Made by a program: the position numbers and the translations under genes
From: Papaver somniferum
Lineage: Eukaryota; Streptophyta; Magnoliopsida; Ranunculales; Papaveraceae
Reading direction: 5' to 3'
Assembly: GCF_003573695.1 (NCBI RefSeq)
Contig: NW_020621936.1
Location: forward strand, 434,001 to 498,000
Length of the DNA: 64,000 nucleotides
In this document: one piece after another, positions 54,606 to 64,000 of the stretch
How positions within the stretch are numbered: the stretch's first letter is position 1
Layout: each line of letters begins with the position of its first letter
Notes under the pieces: generated by a model
Databases searched by the model: none
Told to the model about the DNA's origin: nothing
Seen by the model: only the letters and a program-made list of their open reading frames with translations

Positions 54606-55494
54606 TGAAAAGGAGAGGGTACCAAGTACACCTCCAACTTTTTCGTTCGGCAACCTGTATGGGCAAACCCCAATACAATTGCAAGTAGACCAACTTAATG
54701 ATCCTTGAACAATATGTATACAGAATTTATATCTTTACCTCTTCATAATCATAAAGTAAAGACAACAAAGCCCGTGAATCTAATTGTATAGAAGAGTACT
54801 TGGACGATGTCAAAAATTAATATCCAAGATCAATCTAATCATATCCAAATAATAAGATCCGAATTCTGCCAAACATGAAACTTATTATCTATCTTTCAAG
54901 ATTCGAATTCTACAAGAACGAGTCTCGTAATTAATCACAATTAAGATGGACTTATCTACTAGAATTTATTACGTACTACTTGTGTTATTCCTATTATAAA
55001 TATTAAACAACATAATAACACAAGATACCAGAAGTTTTATTAACGAGAAAACTACAACTGCAGAAAAACCCCGGGACCTTGTCCGGATTTGAACACCGAA
55101 CTGTATTAAGCCGCTGCAAACACTAGCCTACTACCAAACTTCATATTGGAATGTACTTGAGACCGAATTCACCTTCTAAGAAATTGAGCTTCAGTCGTGC
55201 TTCTTACGTCTTTAGAACCTCGCAAGGCTCTATGCAATTAATTCCCTTAGTTGCCTTCGCTTACGGCCTAAGAGTTGCTTCATCCTAAGTGAAGACTTTT
55301 GATACCAAACTCCCTATAATATATAAGCATATTTAATTTCCTTTAGATCAATATATCAAGGCTCGGAAATCTATTTACAATAGACAAAAGCTAGCAAACC
55401 TCACAAATCCGAAACACTTACACTCAGTTAACTGAGAATGCTGGATTATTAACCACATCTAAAGAACGATCTTAAACCGATCAATTAACAAGAG

Positions 55495-55495
<1 letters not shown>

Positions 55496-55555
<60 letters not shown>
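55496..55555. repeat. (TA)n microsatellite, ~60 bp
   Basis: Uninterrupted alternating TA for about 60 bases inside LTR copy 2. It is absent from the homologous position in copies 3 and 4, so the expansion followed divergence. Confidence 0.98.
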
Positions 55556-55558
<3 letters not shown>

Positions 55559-56216
55559 AGGAATCATAAATTCTAAGACGAAGAGAACTTTACGATTTCT
55601 ATCTATCTCGTTCCTGAAAGAGATTACTAAAACCTGGATAATAGAAAGAACAAAATCAGGATACACGAACTATCAAGGTAAAGATAGTCAGGCTTGGGTT
55701 CACGAATCCCTAACTGAAGACTTTAAGTCCTAAACTTAATTATGTTTCTCACGGGAAACCTAGGTTCATAGAGGATGATTCTAGAAAAAAAACTAGTACA
55801 CAAAAGTGTCAGGTATTGAATTTCCTGGCTGTTTGAATCTCTCTATTCATAGATTTTCAAGACTAGGGTTTCTTATAATTCAATCTAAGATAACTTGAGA
55901 TTCAAGCAATTACTTTCTCTGTTTAGATGAAACTGCTGTTAGGAGTTCGTGCAAGCATGTGAGGAGTTTGTCTTGAAATCACATAAAAGAATATACAATA
56001 TGGTTCAGAGTACTGGAACCGTGTACAATGATAGTTCATGGAAAATATGCCTCGAGAACTAATAAGCAATATCGTGTTCATTCACTTGGACTTGAATTAT
56101 GATACACATACACAAGGTGTTTTAGTGATCAGAAATGTCTTAGAGGTATCTTTGAGAGTCATAGTGATTTCAAACGTATTTTAGAAAATAGTTTTAATGC
56201 ACCTGCTTTAGTTCGT

Positions 56217-56465
56217 ACTAGGTAGGTATGCCAAAGGGTACGCGTACCTATGAACCAGTTCGAATTCAGATGACAATGGAAAGCGTACTGGGTATGCGTA
56301 CCCTAAGGCAATTCACGAACTTAGACCCTTGAGGTATGTGTACTAGGTACATGTACCTCACCCCTTTATAGGAACTCAGAACTAAGGGGTATGCCTACTG
56401 GGTACGCGTACCTACCCTTATTCCTAAACTCAGAAGACAGTGATATACTGGGTACGTGTACTTTC
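56217..56465. repeat. Palindromic GGGTACGCGTACC cluster in LTR copy 2
   Basis: Four to five occurrences of 'gggta(c/t)gcgtacc' or near forms (for example 'ggtacatgtacctc', 'ggtacgcgtacctac'), spaced ~50-70 bp and joined by 'gaactcagaac'-like linkers. Each unit is a self-complementary 10-12-mer. Confidence 0.85.
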
Positions 56466-57000
56466 TTGTGTCCAGAATTTCAGCAGTTGTGAAAACTCTC
56501 TTTAATCGATTTGAAACTTTCTCAATCGCCATTGATGATGAACACCATTGCTTGGACAATTTCAAATGATTAACTTGAATCAAAAATAGTTCATGAGCAA
56601 TAAATTGTTCTTTACTACGTTTTTCAAGTATATGAACAACTATTGCTTGAATTATGTTTCGATATATTTTACAAGACAAGCTTGACTCTAAATGTCTTCT
56701 TTGCAATATCTACTAGAAGTCATATGATATAGTCTCATATAGATGGAATGGTACTTGTGAGTAAATAGAATGGTTCAGTCTTCACATGCCTCTTTGTTGA
56801 TGAATTTCTTCAAATGTCTTCGTGTAGTCTTTAATCCTCAATCCTCGAGGGTTATTCAGTGTTGTCTGCTACTCAACTACCAAACTCTAATCTTAGTCTG
56901 AGACTTGACTTTAGTAGGATATAAATCACGTTATAGTAACAATGAAAACAAATTTGAGATAGCAAAACTTGCGAGTTCGACCGAGCAGTGCTCTAACAAT

Positions 57001-59020
57001 CTCACCCTTTGTTAATTTTAGTGACAAAAACTATCAATACATATGGATTCAAAATAAATTGATGTTTCATCTCAAAATCCATCATGCTTGATTTCCTTGG
57101 TTCTTCAACATCGTCTTGAATTCTTCGTTCTTCAAGCTCGTATATGGTTATGCACATGATCGTTTTAGGTTCGTTGTTGTAGAAGATTCGTAGCGATAAA
57201 AACTTATGAGAATACTCTAATCGAGGTTTTCTTGAATGAAAAATCACTCAACTCAATGGTTGTTATACCAAAAACATAGTATTGTTTCCTTCCTCAAAGT
57301 TCAATTGCACCACAACTTTGAAACAATACTACGGTGATATGTTATCCCCCTTAGTCAATGCATACTACTTTTGCACAATAGGTAAAACCTACAGACTATA
57401 ATCCACCACCCTTTACATAATGCTTTGAAAAGCTGTATGTTGAATACTACTAAATAATTCTCCCCCCTTTTTGTCAACAAAATTGGCAAAGGCGAAAAAC
57501 ATGGATCATAATGAATTAAAACAATTAAGTTATCAAGACTAGAGAACACATACCATCTTTTATTTAGATGATTTTACAAAGTAAACTTAGCGTCTTCATC
57601 AAGGAGATATATAGGTACAAGCATCTCCTACAATTCCACAGCCGCACTCCCCACAAAGATACAAAAACTAAGCACAAGTTCAAATTGAACTCTCCCACAT
57701 TTGATGTCATTCCCAGATGAACAACATGAGAGACCTTTCTTCTAATCACAAAAGAAGGATTTTATTTGGACATTAATAAATTTACTCGCCAGTTATGAAC
57801 AAAGTAGATTTATATCCAATATTTTTCTCACTTCTCGCCAATTACAAACAAAGAAGTTAAAAATAGCAATCTTAATGTTAGAGGCGCCAAGATATATTAT
57901 TTTTCATTGATAGAAACTATTCTTTAGGCCAGTTACGAACAAAGAGGACAATCTATGCGATATGACTCAACATAAGAACTATATCTTCCTTATCCATGTA
58001 CGGACGTAGAGATTAAAGTTCTCGAACTTATTCCCTAGCAGTTATGCATTCAAGGTGGAAAGTCGATTACTAGAGAACATCTTTCGGAGTCCATGCAACA
58101 TATTCACAAAGGTGTGATCGTGGAAAGATCAATATTACAATTCTTAAAATAGTTTACTCCTGTTTTAGCCAGTGACAAACACAATGAGTTAAGAGCTTAA
58201 CCTATAAGAACATAAGAGATATCTGTTCCAATCACCAGAAATATGATAAAAAATAACAAATCTCACAAAATAAGTTGTACATATATATAATCACTAAAGA
58301 TTAGGTATTGCGAGTCATCTTCAGGATAAAATTTAACTAAATAAACTTTAATCAATGCAAGATGATAGTATTTGGAAGGCTAGTGTAACCACATACAAAC
58401 ACTACTCCATAAACTAGTGTTCCTCCTTAAAGCAATAAGAATAAATTCCTACAAGGAGTTACCTAATAAAAATATCCCGAAGAATTACTTATACTAGAGT
58501 TATATGGGTATAGTCTTCAACATCCCCGTATGCTTCGATTTTCTCTTAAATGAGAATCAACTTGGATTCAAAGTTCTCGAACTTGTCTTCAATCCTTTTC
58601 AAGGAAGCTTACATATTTCCACTTAGTGTTTAAATTTGATTAAGCACTAAATTCATATCAAAAGAGAACTTATTAAGTTGAGAGATTGAAAAATCATTAC
58701 AAGGTATAGAGACACACTTTTCTTGACTTGAATCATTATCATAAGATTCAAGACGAATTTGTTAGTACGAAATTGTACAATCCAGAAATTGTATTCTTTT
58801 CTAAAGTTCAAGCTTGAAGAAGAAGACGTGATTTAAGATACCTTCTATGCAAGTATTTTTGTGAAGGAAGAAGATGTGACTTCTCCTTTTATAAATAATT
58901 TTTAGATTGATGTTGTAAGGTATAATAAGTATCTATATAACCTTTTGAAGAAAGTAAGCTATCCAAATTGTTGAGGTCTGCTTGATATCTATTTTTCTCT
59001 TGAAGATTCCTAAAAGTACA
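57001..59020 (-). mobile_element. 3' internal tail of a Copia-like element
   Basis: Noncoding region between pol and the 3' LTR. On the minus strand it contains TTTGTTGACAAAAAGGGGGG followed by AGA (about 57459-57480), a motif common between the last coding region and the 3' LTR of plant Copia elements, and ends in the polypurine-like tract at 57001-57020. 57560-57730 resembles 50940-51050 in copy 1. No gag-pol coding survives, so the coding part has been deleted between ~59.0 kb and this tail. Confidence 0.6.
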
Positions 59021-59024
59021 CATA

Positions 59025-60942
59025 TTTCCATTAGCTTGATTAACGGGGAAACCGCAGCTGCATAAAAACCTTGGGACCTCGTTCATATTTTAACATCAAA
59101 CTGTATTAAGCATCTACATACAGTAGCCTACTATTAGGCTTCAGACTGGAATGTAGTTGAAACTAAATCCACCCTCCAACCAATTCGGTTATATTCACGC
59201 TCCTTACATCTCATGTACCTCGCAAGGCTCGGATTCCCTTAGCTGACGTCCTTTACAGCCTAAGAGTTTCTTCAACTTCAGTGAATACTTTTGATTCCAA
59301 TCTGCCTCTAACTGGTAAGCCTATTTGATTTCCCTTTAAAGCAAAGATCAAGGTCTTGGAAATCTGTTTGCAATAGACAAAGCTAGCAAACCTCACAATA
59401 TGGAACACTTACACTCACATAGATGAGAAGCCTGGATCTTTTACCACCTCCCAAGAACAATCTTCAAAATGTCACTTACAATCAGTTTCCAGATATCTAT
59501 CTTGAGGAATCACAGAGTCTGGGACGAAGCGAACTTTGTGATTTCTATCCATCTCGCCTGAAAGAGATTATAAAAATCTCGATAATATAAAGCAAGATTA
59601 GGATACACGAACTATCAAGGTACGGATAGTCGGATCTGGCTTCACGAATCCACAAAGCAAAGTCTTTTAGTTATAAACCTAATTATGTTTCTCAGAGGAA
59701 ACCTAGGTTCATAAAGGACGCTGGCTATCAACTAAGACACAAAATGTCAGGGATTAAATTTCCCGGTTGAAATAGCATCTCTATTTATAGTTTTCAAGAC
59801 TAAAGGTTACTTATAATTCAAGATAAGATAACTCGGGAATCAAGCAAACACTTTTGGTCTTGAAAATACATAGAAGAATACACATTATGGTCCAGCTACG
59901 AAATCGTGTATAATAATTGTTCGGTTTGGCAAATATGCCTTGTGAATAATAAACAATATGATGTTCATTAAGACACTTGAGAATTTAATCATGATTTAGA
60001 AACATAAGTGTTTAACTGATCAAAAAAGTATTAGAAGTGTTTAAGAGAGTCATGGAAATGTTAAACATATTTAAAAAATAAGTCTTTGAGAATCTGCTAA
60101 ATACTACTGGGAAAGTTGGCGAAACGGTTCGTCAACTGTAAGGCTAATTCACGAGTCACGGTGCTACGGTTCGTGAACCGGGTTTGTCAACCCCACTCGG
60201 CTCGAGAACTCAGATGTACACTATTTACGAACTCGCTTCCCCAACCGTACTTGGTTTGTGAACTCAGATGCACACGGTTCGTGAATTGGGTTCGTCAACC
60301 TTAAGCCTTTTATACCAACACTAAAAATTCAGATCATCGCGGTTCGTGAACTGCTCCAAACTGAACTTGTGATTCTTCCTTGTATTTCTGAAATTAAATA
60401 TATATGGTTTGCAACTGGTTTGCTAACCCATCCTGAGAAGAAATATCTGAAGTTCATGAATTTCTCTTTTATGATGTTTGAAACATTCTCAAATGACAAA
60501 CATTCACTTATCTGGCGACTTTTCAATTGAACCACAAATTAATTCTCAACAATAAATTGTTTCGAACTAATATTGTTAAGGACCTTTGAACATCTATGTT
60601 AGAATTATATTTTGAGACTTTTGATGAGACAAGCTTGACTCGATTTTTTTTTTTTTGTAAATCTAGTAGAAGTCATACGACATAGTTTCAACAGATAGAA
60701 TAATAAGATAGTGAGTAAAATAGAATGGTTTAGTCTTGACATACCTGATACATAAGTTCTTCAAATGTCTTCGTCGATCTTCAGTCTTCGAGGGTGATGT
60801 CTGATACTCAACTACCAAGTTCTAACCAAGTCCGAAACTTGACTTAGTATACTAGAAACCAATAAACAATTTTGATCATCTAACATTAACAACAAGCTTG
60901 AGATAACAAAACTTGTGGGTTCGACCGAGCATTGATCTAACA
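59025..60942 (-). mobile_element. LTR copy 3 (one end truncated)
   Basis: In minus orientation it starts TGTTAGATCAATGCTCGG (60942) and runs to the family signature at 59037-59083 (accgcagctgcataaaaacc), after which ~400 bases expected at the LTR end are missing. With copy 2 and the tail it could represent the 5' LTR of one deleted Copia element in the same orientation, but flanking 5-mers (CTAAC before 54606, ATTTC after 60942) do not match, so separate insertions are equally possible. Confidence 0.6.
60110..60355. repeat. GGTTCGTGAACC / GGTTCGTCAACC palindromic cluster in LTR copy 3
   Basis: Six or more units such as 'cggttcgtgaaccgg', 'gggttcgtcaacc', 'tggtttgtgaactc' and 'ggttcgtgaactg', spaced 15-50 bp, with linkers 'aactcagatg'. 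Homologous in position to the 56217-56465 cluster but built on a different palindrome. Confidence 0.85.
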
Positions 60943-61052
60943 ATTTCTACTTGTGTATATGTTGTTCGACTATTTCACTTATCTCATAGCTTTCTATAAG
61001 CAACAGTTCAATCAATAAATCAATCAAAATCAATCAATCATAAATATTAATA

Positions 61053-63127
61053 ATAAAAGCGGGGGTCTAACAACCACACCCAATATTTCGTTTGGCAATC
61101 TGTATGGACTAAACCTCAATAATATTCCGAGAGTAAGAACTCAATCAAAGAATAATAATAAAGAGTTTATCTCTTTTTCTCAAATCAATCATCAAATCAA
61201 ACAGATAGAAATCTATGAGCCTGATTGATGTGAGAAATACTTGGACGGTATCAAATACCAATATCCAAGATCAATCAAAATTCTATCCAACAAACAAGGT
61301 CGAATTTATCAATAATGATTGATTAACGCACAACCTGTGATATTTCAATTATAAAGATAAACAATATAATGCGGAAAATAAATAACACAGACACCAGAAA
61401 TTTTGTTAACGAGGAAACCACAAATGCAGAAAAACCCCGGGACCTAGTCCAGAATAGACACACACTGATTATAAGATGTTACACCAATTTCCTACTACCT
61501 ATTCGGACTAGATGTAATACCTGCTTCAGCTGTATTCAAGCACTTATAAAACTCCTAGAAGAACACCGATTCTCTTTAGGAATTCTTCTCGTATAACTTC
61601 TAGTAGAACACAAATTCTCTTTAGAATTTATTCCCGAAAATCTTCTGGCAGAACAAAGTTATCTTCAGAAGATACAACAACACGGTTGATACTTTTCGAT
61701 CTTTTGTTTTCACAAAATACTGAATCGGTTTCCCTTTAGATGTAAATCAAGGTTTTAGAAATCTTGTGTTTGTTTCGAGAAAAACAATTACTAGGTATAA
61801 GTAATATCAAAACAAACTTGTAGATTAGGGATTATCATACTCCTCAAAAATGGAAGAGAAACCTAATTATTCTACAACACGAACAAATAGAATAAATCTA
61901 GATATATCTTGTTTAAAACTTCTTAAGGATTTTTACGAGATACCTTAATCAAAGTTTTCTTTTTAGTCTCCGATTTAGACTAACAAGTATTGGTATACGA
62001 TCGGAAACTGAAATCTACCAAAACCTAGGGTTTATGATTAACAACTCTTGAATAGTTTTATATTGGAAGAGAAAACCTTAGAATAGACAAGAGGTGAAAA
62101 ACCTAAATTACAAGTTGTATAATCAATCACGAAGATTAAATCCAACTCGGATTTGTGATCCCCAATACAAAGACTTTTATCTCACTCTTGTTCACGAACA
62201 ACAGAAGACATGGAAAACAACCTTGTGAAGCTTACACCAATTTTCCAAAGGGGATAAAAAACGTGTAGCACTCACGAACCCTTTATTTACAGTGAACAAT
62301 AGCTTAGAAGCTAAGCAAAGCTATTTTCCTTTTTCAAGACTCTCCTAATTTTGGGAGTCTTTCCTAAGTTACAACTCTTGCCAAAATAATTAAATAAATA
62401 ATTAATTTAGCAAATATTGTATTTATGTGAGTAAATCATAATTTATCTTAGGAAGGAATCACAAACACTTTAATATGGTAATCAAATATGTTTGGAGTAA
62501 TAGCTATCTTTCCTAGATAAGGAAACATCAAAAATTTGACCAAAATGGCTTCTAGTCGCGTAATTGGGCTCAAGTCCGTGAACCGTTACAAACCGTTCAT
62601 GGATTGTTTCCTACTAACGAACTGTAACAATTACATCAACACTTATAATTGTTACTTTAATAAATCACTCATAACTTCATCGTTATAACTCGGAATTGAG
62701 TGATTCTTGGCTCGTTGAATTCATAAGCTTATTCACTGTAACATGAGATCCTTTCTAGGGATAAATGTTATTGTCGCCAAAGTCGTGAATCAAATAACCT
62801 CAAGTATATATACATAAATGTACATTTACCGTCATATAATTTTTTCCATAGAGTGAGCATTTATTTCGATAGATTAGAAAGGTAGAATTGAACAAGAATA
62901 CAAACGAAATCAATTACCACATACCTTTGTTGATGAAGTCCTCGTTGATGTCTTCTTGTAGTCTTCAAACTTCATCCTTCAAGGATAGCTTCGATTCTAG
63001 TTCTTAGACTTAATCTATTCTGAAACTATCTTTAGTATACTAAATCAGGAATGCATTTTGGCAACTAAAATTGACAACTAACTTGACATACCAACGCTAG
63101 TGGGTTCAACCGATTAATGCTCTAACA
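61053..63127 (-). mobile_element. LTR copy 4, probable solo LTR
   Basis: In minus orientation TGTTAGAGCATTAATCGGTTG (truncated here) begins at 63127 and the copy ends in ...GTTAGACCCCCGCTTTT near 61053. ATAAT lies on both sides (61048-61052 and 63128-63132), a possible 5-bp TSD, though in low-complexity sequence. The family signature (aacgaggaaaccacaaatgc) is at 61408-61445. The palindromic zone is reduced to a few 'cgtgaaccgttacaaaccg' units at 62575-62645. No internal coding adjoins it. Confidence 0.6.
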
Positions 63128-63132
63128 ATAAT

Positions 63133-64000
63133 GATAAAGACAAATGATGACACGTGAAGAACTCAAAATAAAATTATATACTCATTTAACATGATGTTTA
63201 AAATATTGAGTTTATCCTGAATCACATAGGAGTTTAAATACTTTCACTCCTTTCTTATCTTTTCCTCTTAAAAACCCCGATAAAACGTCTCTTAGGAATA
63301 CCCGTAAAAATCATAATTTGGCCCACTTCAAAACAAAGTTTTCTCCTTATAAAAAGTATTTTCGCAACTTTTTATACGTGGGATCGGTCCTGAAATGGGA
63401 ACGATCCTTTGATAACTTTTTTGCATATAATTTTCTCATGCAATATCGGAATGACGTCATTCTTTTTCCGATGCCCGTTGTCTCTTCATTCTCAATAACA
63501 TGGAGCTGAATACTCTTGAATTTGGTCGGATCCAGCTTGGGCGTTAGTCCATGTTCACTTCTACATCCACTTTAACATTCTTTTCGTAACTTTTGAATGA
63601 TTCTACCTAAACAAGATAAACAAAAGAAAACAAGAATACAAGGTAATATGCATGAAATATAGCAAATACAAGCATGGAACTGATAACAAGAGTATAGTAA
63701 ATTATGCACTTATCAATGGAAAATAGTTTATTATTACCTGGCAAAGTAAGGCTATTTCGACTAAAAGTGTATTAGAGTTTAAATAACAATAGGAAAACCT
63801 TTTAATTACCCAACATTTAAGTGCATGTGAGTCTAATCTAATCAACCCCTGCTTTTGTTTTTCACACGGAAAATTAAAACCCTCTATCTGCAATAGATAT
63901 CTGGCAATTCCTATGCAAATCTAATGATTTCTCTGTTCTTGGTCCCTGAAACACCTTTAAGACAATTAATAACAATTAAAAAGGATTTAAGTAAGGCATT
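63133..64000. other. Gene-free stretch at window end
   Basis: No domain-bearing frame. The 63-residue frames at 63318-63509 (+) and 63702-63893 (-) show nothing recognisable. AT-rich, with no boundary seen. Confidence 0.3.

Larger units (their letters stand above)
54606..56998 (-). mobile_element. Copia-like 3' LTR, copy 2
   Basis: In minus orientation it runs from TGTTAGAGCACTGCTCGG (56998) to CCTCTCCTTTTCA (54606), 2393 bp with TG/CA termini. It is preceded (57001-57025) by AACAAAGGGTGAGAT, a polypurine-tract-like sequence, which marks it as a 3' LTR. It contains the family signature at 55040-55087, a (TA)n run at 55496-55555 and a palindromic GGGTACGCGTACC cluster at 56217-56465. Confidence 0.7.

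Noticed and set aside
60116..60304. Frame encoding RFVN/CTRFVNWVRQP repeats
   Set aside because: Translation of the palindromic GGTTCGTGAACC repeats; not a protein.

Overview
This window looks like intergenic chromatin from a flowering-plant (probably eudicot) nuclear genome. It is AT-rich and has almost no intact host genes. It is packed with plant-type transposable elements, many with target-site duplications (TSDs) that can be read directly. A lineage closer than 'dicot' cannot be shown from the sequence alone.

Layout. 1-9.7 kb: an LTR fragment of a recurring Copia-like family (2124 onward, + strand) and a complete 3.27-kb Mutator-like element (3840-7109). The Mutator element has ~114-bp terminal inverted repeats (TIRs), a perfect 9-bp TSD and a broken transposase gene that has lost its catalytic core. 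9.7-13.4 kb: a non-autonomous TIR element (9740-11047) and a deleted pogo/Tigger element (12649-13381). 13.4-16.7 kb: a 5'-truncated, dead LINE flanked by unusually long (~80 bp) direct repeats. 16.7-19.2 kb: a nest, in which an outer hAT-like element contains a rearranged Cassandra-type TRIM carrying four 5S-rRNA-like segments and an inner non-autonomous hAT with a perfect 8-bp TSD. 19.3-20.25 kb: a Harbinger-like MITE full of tandem repeats. 22.6-25 kb: a degenerate repeat field split by a hAT-like element (24064-24767). 26.3-27.2 kb: a MITE filled with alternating AACCGTAA/TTACGGTT motifs.

About 27.45-46.9 kb is one large Helitron-derived block with all recognisable genes on the minus strand. 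In transcription order it holds: a Rep-helicase pseudogene (HUH nuclease plus PIF1 helicase), an unknown 150-aa protein, two paralogous coiled-coil-rich proteins, at least three extra genes or exons derived from the C-terminal (2B SH3-like/2A) part of a PIF1-type helicase, a short RPA70 C-domain-like gene, and a multi-exon RPA70-like gene. Three of these small genes repeat the same upstream plan of TATA box, short leader, short intron and ATG. RPA genes on plant Helitrons are known. The expansion of truncated helicase-domain genes and their apparent joining to a coiled-coil family is the most unusual content here and the best candidate for an undescribed system.

46.9-64 kb: a tRNA-derived SINE, a minus-strand LINE fragment, and four minus-strand copies or fragments of the LTR family that begins TGTTAGAGCA (49.3-52.3, 54.6-57.0 with adjoining internal tail to 59.0, 59.0-60.9, and 61.05-63.13 kb). 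A second, truncated copy of the 24-kb hAT-like repeat lies at 53.2-53.9 kb. At the same relative place in the LTR copies lie palindromic short-repeat clusters whose core differs from copy to copy.
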